Assembly (NCBI RefSeq): GCF_014280875.1
Contig: NZ_JACLAL010000001.1
Coordinates: 186,001-250,000, forward strand
Length of the DNA stretch: 64,000 nucleotides
Reading direction: 5' to 3'
Origin: Paenirhizobium daejeonense
GTDB lineage: Bacteria > Pseudomonadota > Alphaproteobacteria > Rhizobiales > Rhizobiaceae
The position numbers and the translations under genes were made by a program. The notes under the pieces were generated by a model. It was not told the origin of the DNA and searched no databases. It saw nothing but the letters and a program-made list of their open reading frames with translations. Each line of letters begins with the position of its first letter. Position 1 is the first letter of the stretch. This document shows, piece by piece, positions 26,048 through 35,327 of the stretch.

Positions 26048-26275
26048 ATGGAAGCGGAAGCAGCAAAGTTCATCGGCGCAGGTTTGGCTTGCTTTGGCAT
26101 GGCCGGCACGGCTCTGGGCCTCGGCAACATCTTCGGCAACTACCTGTCGGGCGCTCTGCGCAACCCGTCTGCCGCTGACAGCCAGTTCGGCCGTCTGGTA
26201 TTCGGCTTCGCCGTTACGGAAGCTTTGGGCATCTTCTCGCTGCTCATTGCTCTCCTTCTCCTGTTCGCCGTCTGA
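26048..26275 (+). CDS. atpE: ATP synthase F0 subunit c
   Basis: A 75-residue hairpin of two membrane helices that forms the rotor ring. The polar loop between helices contains RNPSA (residues 38-42). The proton-carrying carboxylate is Glu58 in [10 protein letters not shown] of helix 2, consistent with a proton-driven enzyme. GAAGGAG lies about 8 bases before the ATG, a strong site that suits the high copy number of c relative to a and b. It sits between atpB and the b' gene. Confidence 0.97.
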   Translation: MEAEAAKFIGAGLACFGMAGTALGLGNIFGNYLSGALRNPSAADSQFGRLVFGFAVTEALGIFSLLIALLLLFAV

Positions 26276-26356
26276 TAACGGCTGGAGTTTGGGATCACGG
26301 AACGCTATCCGGCGTCCGTGATCCTTGAGCATTTGAGAGTACACCTGGAGGTGAGC

Positions 26357-26947
26357 ATGTTTGTGACCCCCGCCTATGCCGAAGACGTACCGGCAGAGGG
26401 CCAGACCCACACGGAAACCGGTGTTCCCGGCGAAGCGGGTCATGGTGGCGGCGTATTCCCGCCATTCGACCAGACGACCTATCCGTCTCAGCTTCTGTGG
26501 CTGGTGATCACGTTCGGCCTTTTCTACGTGCTCATGCAGAAGGTGATCGTGCCGCGCGTTGGTGGCATTCTGGAAAATCGTCATGATCGCATTGCGCAGG
26601 ATCTGGATGAGGCTTCGCGGCTGAAGTCCGAGGCGGATGCCGCGATCGAAACCTATGAGCGCGAACTCAGCGCTGCCAAGGCAAAGGCCGGCCAGATTGC
26701 TGGTTCCGCCCGCGACGCCGCCAAGGCAAAGGCCGATGCAGATCGCGCCGCTGTCGAGGCAGAACTCGCAGGCAAGCTCGCAGCGGCCGAAACCCGCATC
26801 GGTGAGATCAAGGCCAAGGCATTCGCCGAAGTCGACACGATCGCCGTCGATACGGTCGGTGCAATCGTCGAGCAGTTGGTTGGTGCCAAGGCAACTGCAG
26901 CCGACATCAAGGCTGCCGTCAGCGCCGCAGCCAAGCAGGGGGCATGA
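26357..26947 (+). CDS. atpG: ATP synthase F0 subunit b'
   Basis: A 196-residue b'-type stalk subunit, the alphaproteobacterial second b chain that pairs with b in the peripheral stalk. A single membrane segment is at about 45-65 ([16 protein letters not shown]), then a long Ala/Lys/Glu-rich coiled coil. The start at 26357 follows CTGGAGGTGAGC; the frame is open 39 bases further up without support. Its stop overlaps the start of the next gene (ATGA). Names vary between atpG, atpX and atpF'; the b'/b order here matches other rhizobia. Confidence 0.92.
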   Translation: MFVTPAYAEDVPAEGQTHTETGVPGEAGHGGGVFPPFDQTTYPSQLLWLVITFGLFYVLMQKVIVPRVGGILENRHDRIAQDLDEASRLKSEADAAIETYERELSAAKAKAGQIAGSARDAAKAKADADRAAVEAELAGKLAAAETRIGEIKAKAFAEVDTIAVDTVGAIVEQLVGAKATAADIKAAVSAAAKQGA

Positions 26948-27435
26948 TCATGCATTTCGATGCTACTTTCTTCGCCTTCGTTGGCCTTCTTCTCTTCTTC
27001 GCCCTGGTTATCTACCTCAAGGTTCCGGGCATGGTCGCAAAGTCTCTCGACGAGCGCGCCGACAAGATCCGCAACGAGCTTGCCGAAGCAAAGCGCCTGC
27101 GTGAAGAGGCTCAGCACGTGCTGGCCGAATACCAGCGCAAGCGCAAGGAAGCTGAAGCCGAAGCTGCTGCCATCGTTGCCGCTGCCGAACGTGAAGCCGC
27201 TGCCCTGACTGCGGAAGCCAAGCAGAAGACCGAGGAGTTCGTTGCCCGTCGCAACGCGCTTTCCGAGCAGAAGATCAAGCAGGCCGAAGTTGACGCCGTC
27301 AACGCCGTTCGTGCCGCAGCTGTTGATCTCGCTGTAGCTGCAGCCGAAAACGTGCTTGCCAAGAAGGCCGATGCGGCCGTTCAGGAAAGCCTGTTCAAGG
27401 GTGCGCTCGGCGAAGTGAAGGCTCGCCTGAACTAA
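26944..27435 (+). CDS. atpF: ATP synthase F0 subunit b
   Basis: A 163-residue b subunit. The N-terminal membrane helix is at about 6-26 ([18 protein letters not shown]). A long amphipathic coiled coil follows with Glu/Ala/Lys heptads, and the C-terminus should contact the F1 delta subunit. The ATG overlaps the stop of b' by four bases, showing translational coupling and a matched 1:1 ratio. It is the last gene of the operon and is followed by a strong terminator. Confidence 0.96.
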   Translation: MIMHFDATFFAFVGLLLFFALVIYLKVPGMVAKSLDERADKIRNELAEAKRLREEAQHVLAEYQRKRKEAEAEAAAIVAAAEREAAALTAEAKQKTEEFVARRNALSEQKIKQAEVDAVNAVRAAAVDLAVAAAENVLAKKADAAVQESLFKGALGEVKARLN

Positions 27436-27462
27436 GCGTTGCTCTCGAGGTCAAATGTTTAG

Positions 27463-27496
27463 AACCGGGGCTGCCGCAAGGTGGCCCCGGTTTTTC
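27463..27496 (+). terminator. Rho-independent terminator of the atp operon
   Basis: AACCGGGGC pairs with GCCCCGGTT (27463-27471 with 27484-27492), then a T-rich tail. It lies 28 bases beyond the atpF stop. Confidence 0.9.
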
Positions 27497-27775
27497 TTTG
27501 GCTGATCTTGCGGTGCCGTTTCGGATGTCCCCCTCGCGGGTTCCCGACGAGGACAGAACGCGTGCAATGCCTGATGTCTTCCCTTCGCACACTTCCGGGT
27601 CCTGAGGCGGTTTCTTCTTCCGGCGGAATTACGCCGGGCGAGCTGGCGGACATAGCATTCGACCAGCGGCTTCTGCAGGCGGACTTTAAATGTGTGAGAA
27701 CCTGCGTGAGTGTATACGCTTGCTTCGCGGTTCGGCTGGGTGGTCGGAAGATGACGGAAGCGAGCCGTCAGCCAG
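27497..27775. other. Non-coding region between convergent atpF and rnhB
   Basis: About 280 bases beyond the atp terminator. Open frames here (27481-27804 on the plus strand, for example) lack a ribosome site and family resemblance. No repeat, RNA gene or second terminator was recognised. Confidence 0.5.
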
Positions 27776-28444
27776 TTACGTCTCGCTCCCTTCGTCTTTT
27801 CTGAGAGGACGAAAACTCATGCGGTGCAGCGGGCAGGGGCCGTGGATCGCGATAGCAGCGCGATGCTGGACGGTGCCGTAGCCCGCGTGCCCCGCAAAAC
27901 CGTAATCCGGATAGAGGAACCCCGCCCGCGCCATCATCCGGTCCCGAGTGACCTTTGCAAGGATCGAGGCGGCGGCGATCGAGACGGACCGCGCGTCCCC
28001 CTTGACTACCGCCTTGCCGCTACAGATGAGCCCGGGCGGTACATCCTTTCCATCCACCAGAACATGGCGCGGCGCGAGCGTGAGGCCCGCTACGGCACGG
28101 CGCATGGCATCGAGACTTGCCTTGCGGATATCCCGCTCATCGATATGGCGGGACGAGGACGAGGCGATGGAGACCGTGGCATTCTCGAGAATGATCTCGA
28201 ATAGAGCCTCGCGCTGCGCCATCGACAGCTTCTTGGAATCGTTGAGGCCGGCGGGAATGTTTTCGGGATCGAGAATGACCGCCGCCGCGACCACCGGGCC
28301 GGCAAGGGGGCCGCGTCCGGCTTCATCCGTACCTGCAACGGGGAAAAGCCCATCCTTCATCGCCATCGTCTCGATGGAGAAATCCGGGCCGAGGGCGAGC
28401 GTGTCGAAAAGAGATGGAGAATCGGGTGGCGTGCGACGTTTCAT
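27776..28444 (-). CDS. rnhB: Ribonuclease HII
   Basis: A 222-residue RNase HII, which cuts RNA in RNA:DNA hybrids and removes single ribonucleotides misincorporated in DNA. The first active-site block is [20 protein letters not shown] with the Asp-Glu pair. The second Asp is in [10 protein letters not shown], and [14 protein letters not shown] supplies the third block. The protein ends near [19 protein letters not shown]. The start at [10 protein letters not shown] was chosen; 16 upstream residues look unlike the family. It lies downstream of the radical SAM gene on the same strand, 183 bases apart with two hairpins between. Confidence 0.94.
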   Translation of the reverse strand: MKRRTPPDSPSLFDTLALGPDFSIETMAMKDGLFPVAGTDEAGRGPLAGPVVAAAVILDPENIPAGLNDSKKLSMAQREALFEIILENATVSIASSSSRHIDERDIRKASLDAMRRAVAGLTLAPRHVLVDGKDVPPGLICSGKAVVKGDARSVSIAAASILAKVTRDRMMARAGFLYPDYGFAGHAGYGTVQHRAAIAIHGPCPLHRMSFRPLRKDEGSET

Positions 28445-28546
28445 GCGGCAGAAAATCGCACGCGCACCCGATCTCCTGCAAGTCCCCGGCATCGATGTCC
28501 GTGAGGGGGCACGGAAACATCGTTGCGGCTGCCGGGGGACCTGTCA

Positions 28547-28606
28547 TTCCGGTGCGAGGCGGCGGATGGCACCGGAAGCTTTCTTTCCGGCCAGGAAAGC
28601 CGGAAA
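28547..28606. repeat. Two adjacent hairpins between radical SAM gene and rnhB
   Basis: TTCCGGTGC (28547-28555) pairs with GCACCGGAA (28569-28577). TTTCCGGC (28584-28591) pairs with GCCGGAAA (28599-28606). Both stems are perfect and share the core TTCCGG. There is no T-run on the minus strand, so they may protect mRNA ends or attenuate instead of terminating. Confidence 0.55.
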
Positions 28607-28627
28607 ATTCAAAATTGCTGACTTCGT

Positions 28628-29785
28628 TCAGAGCAGCGACAGCTGCACGCCGCTGCCATCCGGGGGCGTGAACAGGTCGTCGCGCAGATGCATGCTGCGG
28701 CGGATCATGCCGAGCCGCTTGGTCGCCATCTCGAAGCGGCGGCTGATCTGCCAGGCATAGGGACCGGCACCCTTCATCCGCTTGCCGAACTCGGCATCGT
28801 AATCCTTGCCGCCCCGCATCGACCGCACCAGCGACATCACATGCCGGTAGCGGTCGGGATAATTCTGCAGCAGCCAGTCGCGGAAGAGGGGGCTTACCTC
28901 ATAAGGTAGCCGCAGCAGGACATAGCCGGCCTCGGTGGCGCCGGCGGCTTTGGCCGAATCCAGCACTCGCTCGATCTCGTGGTCGTTGAGCGCCGGGATC
29001 ACCGGGGCGACCAGAACACCTGTCGGGATGCCCGCTTCCGAAAGGCCGCGGATCGCCTCCAGCCTGCGGCTCGGCGTCGAGGCGCGGGGCTCCATGCTGC
29101 GCGCCAGCTTGCGGTCGAGCGTCGTGACCGAAATCGCCACCTTGGCCAGCCCGCGTGCGGCCATGGAGGAGAGGATATCGAGATCCCGCAGAATGAGCGC
29201 CGACTTGGTGACGATCGCCACTGGATGGTTGGCCTTGTCCAGTACTTCGAGGATCTGCCGCATGATGCGCCACTCCCGCTCGATTGGCTGGTAGGGGTCG
29301 GTATTCGTGCCGATGGCGATGGTCCGCGGCTTGTAGCCGGGCTTGGCGAGTTCCCGCTCCAGCAGCCGCGGTGCATCCGGCTTGGCGAACAGCTTGGCCT
29401 CGAAATCAAGTCCGGCCGAAAGCCCCATATAGCTGTGGGTCGGTCGTGCGAAGCAATAGATGCAGCCATGCTCGCAGCCCCGGTAGGGATTGATCGAGCG
29501 GTCGAAGGGAATATCGGGCGATTCATTGCGGGTGATCGCCGTGCGCGGCTTCTCGACCTGTACCTCGGTGCGGAAGGGCGGCATGTCCTCGAGCGTCGAC
29601 CAGCCGTCATCAAAGGCGACGCGCTCCTTGTCTTCGAAACGGCCGGAAGGATTCATCCCGGCGCCGCGTCCGCGACGACGATCAATCTCGATCCTGAGAC
29701 CGGAAGCAGAAACCATCGCATCGGCAATATCTGCCGTATTGGCAGGCTGGAATGCAGCCTGTCCCACAAGTGACAGCTCGTTCAT
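28628..29785 (-). CDS. PA0069-family radical SAM protein (SplB-like)
   Basis: A 385-residue radical SAM enzyme. The cluster-binding motif CEHGCIYC (CxxxCxxC) follows DRSINPYRG near residue 100. TIAIGTNTDPYQPIE and VAIVTKSALILRDLDIL are typical of the PA0069/SplB-related group. The N-terminal segment GRGAGMNPSGRFE is also characteristic. The substrate is unknown; a nucleic-acid-related reaction is suspected from similarity to spore photoproduct lyase, but unproven. It is divergent from the glycosyltransferase-like gene and lies upstream of rnhB. Confidence 0.88.
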   Translation of the reverse strand: MNELSLVGQAAFQPANTADIADAMVSASGLRIEIDRRRGRGAGMNPSGRFEDKERVAFDDGWSTLEDMPPFRTEVQVEKPRTAITRNESPDIPFDRSINPYRGCEHGCIYCFARPTHSYMGLSAGLDFEAKLFAKPDAPRLLERELAKPGYKPRTIAIGTNTDPYQPIEREWRIMRQILEVLDKANHPVAIVTKSALILRDLDILSSMAARGLAKVAISVTTLDRKLARSMEPRASTPSRRLEAIRGLSEAGIPTGVLVAPVIPALNDHEIERVLDSAKAAGATEAGYVLLRLPYEVSPLFRDWLLQNYPDRYRHVMSLVRSMRGGKDYDAEFGKRMKGAGPYAWQISRRFEMATKRLGMIRRSMHLRDDLFTPPDGSGVQLSLL

Positions 29786-29916
29786 GTTTGCTCCTCGCGG
29801 CTGCGTGCAGCTCGCCGTTGATGATTAAATTCCTACCGGCAAAATGAGAACATTGCAAGAACAAAAATGAAAAATGGATTGTGGCAATTGCTTGGGCGAT
29901 GCGATAAACCTAAGCG

Positions 29917-30459
29917 ATGCTGACAGTAATCATGGAATGCCGCGATCAGGAGCCCGAGCTCGCGCAAACGCTCGGCGTTCTGGTGGCAGGTGCAGTCGAG
30001 GGGCTTGTGAGCGACGTGGTGGTTCTCGACCACGGTTCGCGCGATGGCACGTCCCGCATTGCCGATGCGGCCGGTTGCCGCTTCTATGTTCAGTGGGACA
30101 TAAAGGATGTGCTTCGCGCCGTGCGCGGCGAATGGCTGCTCCTGGTTGAGCCGGGTGCGCGGCCTTCTCATGGCTGGATCGACGAGATCGCCGAATACAT
30201 CGCCCTCAACAAGGTGCCGGCGCGCTTTTCAGCATCACGCTATTACCGGCGCCCCTTCTATCAGCGCATCGGCCGGAAGCTGCCGCCGCTGGAGAACGGC
30301 CTCCTGATGCCGAAGCGCATTGCTATTGCTGTTGCCAAATCGGGCATGGAACTCGATCAGTTTGCAGTCGGCCAGAAGCCAAGACAGCTTGCGAGCGAGA
30401 TCATTCCGTCCTGGGTTGCGCGCCAGACTCGCGTCGGCGAAGCAGCCGCCAGCGGTTAA
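29917..30459 (+). CDS. Short glycosyltransferase family 2-like protein
   Basis: A 180-residue protein resembling the N-terminal half of a GT-A (family 2) glycosyltransferase: LTVIMECRDQEPELAQTL at the nucleotide-binding start, VVVLDHGSRDGTSRIADAAG, and GEWLLLVEPGARPSHGWIDEI where the DxD region would be. No clear DxD metal motif is visible (it reads VEPGAR), so activity is uncertain. Homologues of similar length are, to my knowledge, found in rhizobia, so it is probably not a fresh truncation. It converges with moaB, with one base between the stops. The substrate is unknown. Confidence 0.72.
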   Translation: MLTVIMECRDQEPELAQTLGVLVAGAVEGLVSDVVVLDHGSRDGTSRIADAAGCRFYVQWDIKDVLRAVRGEWLLLVEPGARPSHGWIDEIAEYIALNKVPARFSASRYYRRPFYQRIGRKLPPLENGLLMPKRIAIAVAKSGMELDQFAVGQKPRQLASEIIPSWVARQTRVGEAAASG

Positions 30460-30460
30460 C

Positions 30461-31012
30461 TTAAGCCTGACTGCCGCGCTTCAGGTGCTCATCCAGCCGC
30501 GGCATGATTTCCACGAAATTGCAGGGCATGTGCCGATAGTCTAGCTGGGCCTTCAGAATGCCGTCCCATGCGTCCTTGCAGGCCCCCGGCGATCCCGGCA
30601 GCACGAAGATGAAGGTAGCGTTGGCAACGCCACCCGTCGCTCGCGACTGGATGGTGGACGTGCCGATCTTCTCATAGGAGATACGGTGAAAGACCGCTGA
30701 GAACCCGTCCATCTTCTTTTCGAACAGGGGTTCCAGCGCTTCCGGGGTTACATCGCGGCCGGTGAAGCCTGTGCCTCCGGTAGTGATGACGACGTCGATT
30801 TCAGACGAGAGCGTCCAGGCATGCACCTGACTGTAGATGCGCTCGCTATCATCGGTCACGATCGCTCGGTCCACAAGTCGGTGGCCGGCATCGAGAATGC
30901 GGGCCGCGAGCGTATCTCCAGATTTGTCGTCAGCCAGAGTGCGGCTGTCGGAAACGGTCAGGACGGCAATGCCGACAGGGATGAAGGGGCGTGTCTCGTC
31001 GATACGGGCCAA
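30461..31012 (-). CDS. moaB: Molybdenum cofactor biosynthesis protein B
   Basis: A 183-residue MoaB/MogA-type protein, acting on molybdopterin in the cytosol by adenylylation before molybdate insertion. The N-terminal VGIAVLTVSDSRTLADDKSG and the signature TTGGTGFTGRDVTPEALEPLF are diagnostic. FVLPGSPGACKDAW is the conserved late motif. It is the last of a probable same-strand run (prenyl synthase, TPR, ispE, moaB), separated from ispE by 78 bases. It overlaps no other gene. Confidence 0.93.
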   Translation of the reverse strand: MARIDETRPFIPVGIAVLTVSDSRTLADDKSGDTLAARILDAGHRLVDRAIVTDDSERIYSQVHAWTLSSEIDVVITTGGTGFTGRDVTPEALEPLFEKKMDGFSAVFHRISYEKIGTSTIQSRATGGVANATFIFVLPGSPGACKDAWDGILKAQLDYRHMPCNFVEIMPRLDEHLKRGSQA

Positions 31013-31090
31013 GATGGTTCTCCTGCAGCGCGCTACCTTCCGTTCCTTCGCCGCCCTTGCGCCGGCATGGCTTGAGAAGGAAAGGCGTAG

Positions 31091-31999
31091 CTAAACGGTC
31101 GTCTTCGTTTCCTGAAAATACCAGTCGGGACGCTCTCGGGAAAGCTTTGCGGCAGCCGTTTCGGCTGCGGCATGATCGCCATAAAGGCCGAAGCAGGTTG
31201 CGCCCGAGCCGGACATCCGAACGAAAAGCGCTCCGCTTTCCACCAACATCTGCGATATGAAGTCGATATCCGGCAGGATCGCGCGTGCCGGCGGCTCCAG
31301 ATCGTTTCGCGCAGTCTTCAGGAAAGCCAGCCATTCGCCGATGTCGGAACCATCAGGTGGCGTACCGACCGGCGGATTGTCCTTCTGCGTCTGCCGCCGG
31401 AAGATTTCCGGCGTGGAGACGCCTTTCAGCGGATTGGCCAACACCATGGAAAGCGCCGGCATGGCGGGCAGCGTCTCGATGTCCTCGCCGATACCGCGCG
31501 CTCGCAATGGCCGGCCGGCGAGGCACATCGGAACGTCAGCGCCGAGCCTCAGCGCGATCGTGGAAAGCGCTTCGGCGGGCAGGGTGGCGTTCCACACGCG
31601 CATGAGGCCGCGCAGGGTCGCAGCCGCATCGGCGGAGCCGCCGCCTATGCCCGAGGCGATCGGCAGGTTTTTTTGCAGCATGATTGCGACGGGCGCAGCG
31701 CTTTGCCCCTGCTCTTCGAGCGCCGAACGCAGGGTGTCTCGCGCCTTCAGCACCAGATTACCGTCCTGCCCGGCCGCATCGGAAGAAAGCAGGGCGCCAA
31801 ACCGCCCGCTGAGCGAAAAGCCATCCTGCTCAGCCAGCGTAAAGGTCAGTCGGTCGCAGGCATCTTCTGCAAAAGTGACGATGCTGTCGAGAAGATGATA
31901 GCCGTCCGCGCGCTGCCCGGTCACGTGCAGCGCGAGATTGATCTTGGCGGGCGCCGCCTCGACGACCTCCGCCTCATTCTTCGGGCTGCCTGAAATCAC
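31091..31999 (-). CDS. ispE: 4-diphosphocytidyl-2-C-methyl-D-erythritol kinase
   Basis: A 302-residue GHMP kinase of the non-mevalonate isoprenoid pathway. It phosphorylates CDP-methylerythritol. The N-terminal APAKINLALHVTGQRADGYHLLDSI and the ATP loop LPIASGIGGGSADAAATLRGL are diagnostic. The C-terminal ARMSGSGATCFGLY-type segment (here VRMSGSGATCFGLY) completes the three GHMP motifs. It begins 5 bases after the TPR gene stop, so translational coupling is probable. Its pathway product feeds the prenyl diphosphate synthase encoded upstream in the same run. Confidence 0.96.
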   Translation of the reverse strand: MISGSPKNEAEVVEAAPAKINLALHVTGQRADGYHLLDSIVTFAEDACDRLTFTLAEQDGFSLSGRFGALLSSDAAGQDGNLVLKARDTLRSALEEQGQSAAPVAIMLQKNLPIASGIGGGSADAAATLRGLMRVWNATLPAEALSTIALRLGADVPMCLAGRPLRARGIGEDIETLPAMPALSMVLANPLKGVSTPEIFRRQTQKDNPPVGTPPDGSDIGEWLAFLKTARNDLEPPARAILPDIDFISQMLVESGALFVRMSGSGATCFGLYGDHAAAETAAAKLSRERPDWYFQETKTTV

Positions 32000-32004
32000 G
32001 GCCG

Positions 32005-33831
32005 TCAGGATTTCTTTTCGACCGGGGCCGGTTCGGGCGGTTTCTCAGTCGTCGGGGCAGCTGCCTTGGCGGCATCGGCTTCGAGCGGGGGAAGGCCCTT
32101 GTCGATCTTCGATTGTATCTTCGGGATCTCCGCCTCCTCGGGCTTGGAGGCCAGCGCCCGCTTCCACTGATAGGTGGCTTCGAGCTGTCGGCCGACCCGC
32201 CAGTAGGCGTCGCCAAGGTGGTCGTTGATCGTGGCGTCGCCGGCCTTCAGCTCGACGGCGCGCTCCAGCTCGGTCACCGCGTCATCGAAGCGGTTGAGGC
32301 GAAAATAAGCCCAGCCGAGTGAATCGACGATGTAGCCGTCATCCGGGCGAAGCTCGACCGCCTTGCGGATCATGTCGAGGCCTTCTTCCAGATTGCGGTT
32401 CATGTCGACCCAGGAATAGCCGAGATAGTTCAAGACCTGCGGTTGGTCGGGGTTGAGCTCCAGCGCTTTGCGGAAGTTCGGCTCGGCCTGATCCCACTTC
32501 TTCAGCCGTTCATAGGCGATGCCGCGCTGGAAGAAGATGGACCAGTGGCTCTTCTGAGGAGCGTTACCGATAATTTCGACAGCCTTGTCGTAATTCTCTG
32601 CCATCGCCGCATAGTCTTTGGCGTCGGAGAGCACGCTGCCATAGGCGAGGTAGCTGCGGATGTCGGAGGGATCCGAATCGATCAGCGACTTGAGGTGCTT
32701 GCGCGCCTCATCGACTTTGCCGGTTTCCGCAAGGGTGAGGCCAAGCTGCAGTTCGGAGATGCGGCGCATCGGCGAAGAAGCCGGCACCAGGCCATAGAAA
32801 TGGATTGCCCGTTCCGGCTGCTTTGCGCTTTCGGAAATGCTGCCTAGCAGTATCAGCGTATCGGCGCTGTTGGGGTCGAGCGCGTGGGCGAGTTGCAAAT
32901 AGAGCAATACGGTATCTTCCGCGCCGTCGCGGTTGAGCGCGCCGCCGATGGAGAAGAGTACACCGGCTGCACCTTCGGCAGCTGTTTTCACCAGCATCTC
33001 GGGCTTTTCGTCTTTGGAGATCCGGTCGCGCAGCGCCTTGAACGGCGCATAATTCGTGATCATTTCGTCGCCGGCGGAAATGGCGTCGAGCGCCTTCTGC
33101 TTGTTGCCCGTCTGCGCCTCGAGCGTTGCGAGCGACATCACGGCCCGCATGAACGTGTCGGGGGCGGTCGCGCCGCCGGCCCTGTCGGTCACGGTCTCGT
33201 TGAAGTGGCGACGGGCGGCATCCGTATCGCCGATCACGCTGGCGATTGCGCCGGCATTGTAGTTCTTGAAGATGCTGTACCAGTTCGGCCCCTTCAGGCC
33301 CTCAACCATCTCCAGCGCTTCCTTGCCCTTGCCTTCGCCGACTTTGGACCAGGCTATCAGGAGCTGATTCATCAGCCGGTCGAGATCGTTTGGACCGGTA
33401 TAGGTGAGGATCTTCTGCGCATCGGCATATTTGCCGTCGCGGATATCTCGGAAAGCCCGGGCAACGGACGTCACACGGTCGACAGCTGCATCTTGCTTCA
33501 GAACTTCGGCAAGTTCCACGCCCTCATCGAAATCGCCATTCATCAGCAGCGAGATCATCAGCCGTTCCTGGATGTCCAGTTCGTTCGGCTGAATGGCCAG
33601 CGCTTTCTTGTAGAAGGCGATGGCATTGGGATAGTCGCGATCGGCATCAGCCGTACGGGCGGCGAGAAACGCGCCGGCAAAGGTATCCACGCTATCGATG
33701 TCGACCTTCTCGGTCTGAGCCGGTTTGTCCTCGGCGGAAGCCGTGGTGGCGGCAAATCCCGCCTGCAGGATCGAGACCAGGAGCGAAAGCGCCGTGCCGG
33801 TAAGAAGACGGAGGGCAAAGCTTTGCCGCAT
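32005..33831 (-). CDS. Exported tetratricopeptide repeat protein
   Basis: A 608-residue protein with an N-terminal signal peptide (MRQSFALRLLTGTALSLLVSI, cleavage likely after the ASA near residue 35). Many TPR units run along its length, best seen at about 60-110 and 440-590: AIAFYKKALAIQPNELDIQERL, EPNFRKALELNPDQPQVLNYLG and AVTELERAVELKAGDATINDHLGDAYW. TPRs mediate protein contacts; the partner is unknown. A Pro/Lys/Glu-rich tail ends the protein. The start was set at MRQSFAL with AAAGG upstream; the frame is open 45 bases further. The gene is tightly linked to ispE, an arrangement recalled from other rhizobia. Confidence 0.88.
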   Translation of the reverse strand: MRQSFALRLLTGTALSLLVSILQAGFAATTASAEDKPAQTEKVDIDSVDTFAGAFLAARTADADRDYPNAIAFYKKALAIQPNELDIQERLMISLLMNGDFDEGVELAEVLKQDAAVDRVTSVARAFRDIRDGKYADAQKILTYTGPNDLDRLMNQLLIAWSKVGEGKGKEALEMVEGLKGPNWYSIFKNYNAGAIASVIGDTDAARRHFNETVTDRAGGATAPDTFMRAVMSLATLEAQTGNKQKALDAISAGDEMITNYAPFKALRDRISKDEKPEMLVKTAAEGAAGVLFSIGGALNRDGAEDTVLLYLQLAHALDPNSADTLILLGSISESAKQPERAIHFYGLVPASSPMRRISELQLGLTLAETGKVDEARKHLKSLIDSDPSDIRSYLAYGSVLSDAKDYAAMAENYDKAVEIIGNAPQKSHWSIFFQRGIAYERLKKWDQAEPNFRKALELNPDQPQVLNYLGYSWVDMNRNLEEGLDMIRKAVELRPDDGYIVDSLGWAYFRLNRFDDAVTELERAVELKAGDATINDHLGDAYWRVGRQLEATYQWKRALASKPEEAEIPKIQSKIDKGLPPLEADAAKAAAPTTEKPPEPAPVEKKS

Positions 33832-33970
33832 GAATGAGCCTTTCAAGAATCGATAAGGAGGCGTGCAGAACAGCATCTACCCCGTAACATGCCATGTTTC
33901 ACTCAACAGCATGGCTTTTTTGAAGCAGGCCCGCAAGGCAATGTCACAGTTCAATCCCCGAGTGCCCCGG

Positions 33971-34987
33971 TCAGTTCACTCGGGCGATGGAGAAGTCGAT
34001 GACGTCCAACAGCGCGGATTTGTAGGCTGTTTCGGGCAGGGGCGCCAGCGCGTCGCGGGCAATGGTGCCATAATGGAGTGCACGAGCTATGGTGTCGCTG
34101 AGGGCACCGTATTTCGTGATCAGGCCGAGCGCCTTTTCCAGCCGCGCATCGTCATTCTGGGCGCCCTCGATGGACTCGCGCCAGAATTCCCGTTCGGCCT
34201 GGGTTCCCCGGCGGTAGGACAGGATGACCGGCAGGGTGATCTTGCCTTCGCGGAAATCGTCGCCGACATTCTTGCCGAGATCGGCTGCCTTGCCGCCGTA
34301 ATCCAGGGCGTCGTCGACGAGCTGGAAAGCAAGGCCGAGGTTCATGCCGTAGGATTTGAGCGCGTTGCGGCCGGCGCGGTCGGCGCCGGCAATGATTGGG
34401 CCGACTTCGGCTGCTGCGGCAAAGAGGGCCGCCGTCTTGGCGCGGATGACCGAGAGATAATCGTCCTCGGTGGTCTCCATGTTCTTGGCAACCGAAAGCT
34501 GGAGAACCTCGCCCTCCGCGATGACCGAAGCGGCCCCTGACAGGACGTCGAGCGCTTCGAGCGAGCCGACTTCCACCATCATGCGGAAGGCCTGGCCGAG
34601 AAGGAAATCGCCGACGAGAACGCTTGCCTGATTGCCCCAGATCATGCGAGCCGTGGACTTGCCGCGGCGAAGATCGCTTTCGTCCACCACGTCGTCATGC
34701 AGCAGGGTCGCGGTATGCATGAACTCGACACTGGTTGCGAGCTTCACGTCGCCATCGCCCTCATAGCCGAACAGTGCCGCGGAAGCGAGCGTCAGCATCG
34801 GCCGCAGGCGCTTGCCACCGGACGAGATCAGGTGGTTTGCGACTTCCGGGATCATCTGCACGTCGGAACCGGCCTTGGACAGGATCAACTGGTTGACCCG
34901 CTCCATACCCTGTTTCGTCAGGTCCACCAGTGGCTTGACGGAAGCCTGTTTGTTTTTGTTTTCCTCAAGCGGTATGACTACGCCCAA
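33971..34987 (-). CDS. ispB: Polyprenyl (octa/decaprenyl) diphosphate synthase
   Basis: A 338-residue long-chain E-type prenyl synthase that makes the ubiquinone side chain. Both aspartate motifs are present: LLHDDVVDESDLRRG (first DDxxD) and QLVDDALDYGG (second). GGKRLRPMLTLASAALFGY is the early conserved block. The start is the TTG giving MGVVIPLEENKNKQ, which matches rhizobial homologues in sequence and length and has TTGGAG 9 bases upstream. Earlier ATGs would add 30 unrelated residues. Chain length cannot be read; in rhizobia the usual product is decaprenyl (Q10). It is divergent from the DUF2007 gene. Confidence 0.93.
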   Translation of the reverse strand: MGVVIPLEENKNKQASVKPLVDLTKQGMERVNQLILSKAGSDVQMIPEVANHLISSGGKRLRPMLTLASAALFGYEGDGDVKLATSVEFMHTATLLHDDVVDESDLRRGKSTARMIWGNQASVLVGDFLLGQAFRMMVEVGSLEALDVLSGAASVIAEGEVLQLSVAKNMETTEDDYLSVIRAKTAALFAAAAEVGPIIAGADRAGRNALKSYGMNLGLAFQLVDDALDYGGKAADLGKNVGDDFREGKITLPVILSYRRGTQAEREFWRESIEGAQNDDARLEKALGLITKYGALSDTIARALHYGTIARDALAPLPETAYKSALLDVIDFSIARVN

Positions 34988-35094
34988 CGCACCGGACTCC
35001 AATTGCATTTTGGGGGCGACAATAAAAAGTGGCGACATCAACAGCAAGCACGAATTGGTGCATCCCGCCTTTTTCACGGGGGTTTCGAGGTAAA

Positions 35095-35325
35095 ATGTAC
35101 GAGATTATCCGCACCAACGACGCCGTTCTCCTCTCTTTTGCCGAAAGCCTGCTCAAGGATGCGGGAATTCCCTGTATGATTGCCGATCAGGCCATGAGCA
35201 TTCTGGAGGGATCGCTCGGCATGTTGCCGCGACGGCTTCTGGTTGCCGAGGAGCAGGCGGAAGAAGCGCGCAAACTGCTGATCGACGCGGGTCTCGCCGA
35301 TGAACTGCGCGACGAGGGTGAGTAA
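35095..35325 (+). CDS. DUF2007 domain small protein
   Basis: A 76-residue protein: MYEIIRTNDAVLLSFAESLLKDAGIPCMIADQAMSILEGS and RRLLVAEEQAEEARKLL. This matches the DUF2007 family, predicted to act in signalling or as a small ligand-binding domain; the real function is unknown. GAGG sits about 5 bases before the ATG. A longer open frame extends 66 bases upstream without a ribosome site. The stop is 2 bases before the TTG start of the methyltransferase gene, indicating an operon. Confidence 0.85.
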   Translation: MYEIIRTNDAVLLSFAESLLKDAGIPCMIADQAMSILEGSLGMLPRRLLVAEEQAEEARKLLIDAGLADELRDEGE

Positions 35326-35327
35326 CC

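Noticed and set aside
27481..27804. A 107-codon plus-strand frame after the atp operon
   Set aside because: It begins inside the operon terminator, has no ribosome site and overlaps the end of rnhB.
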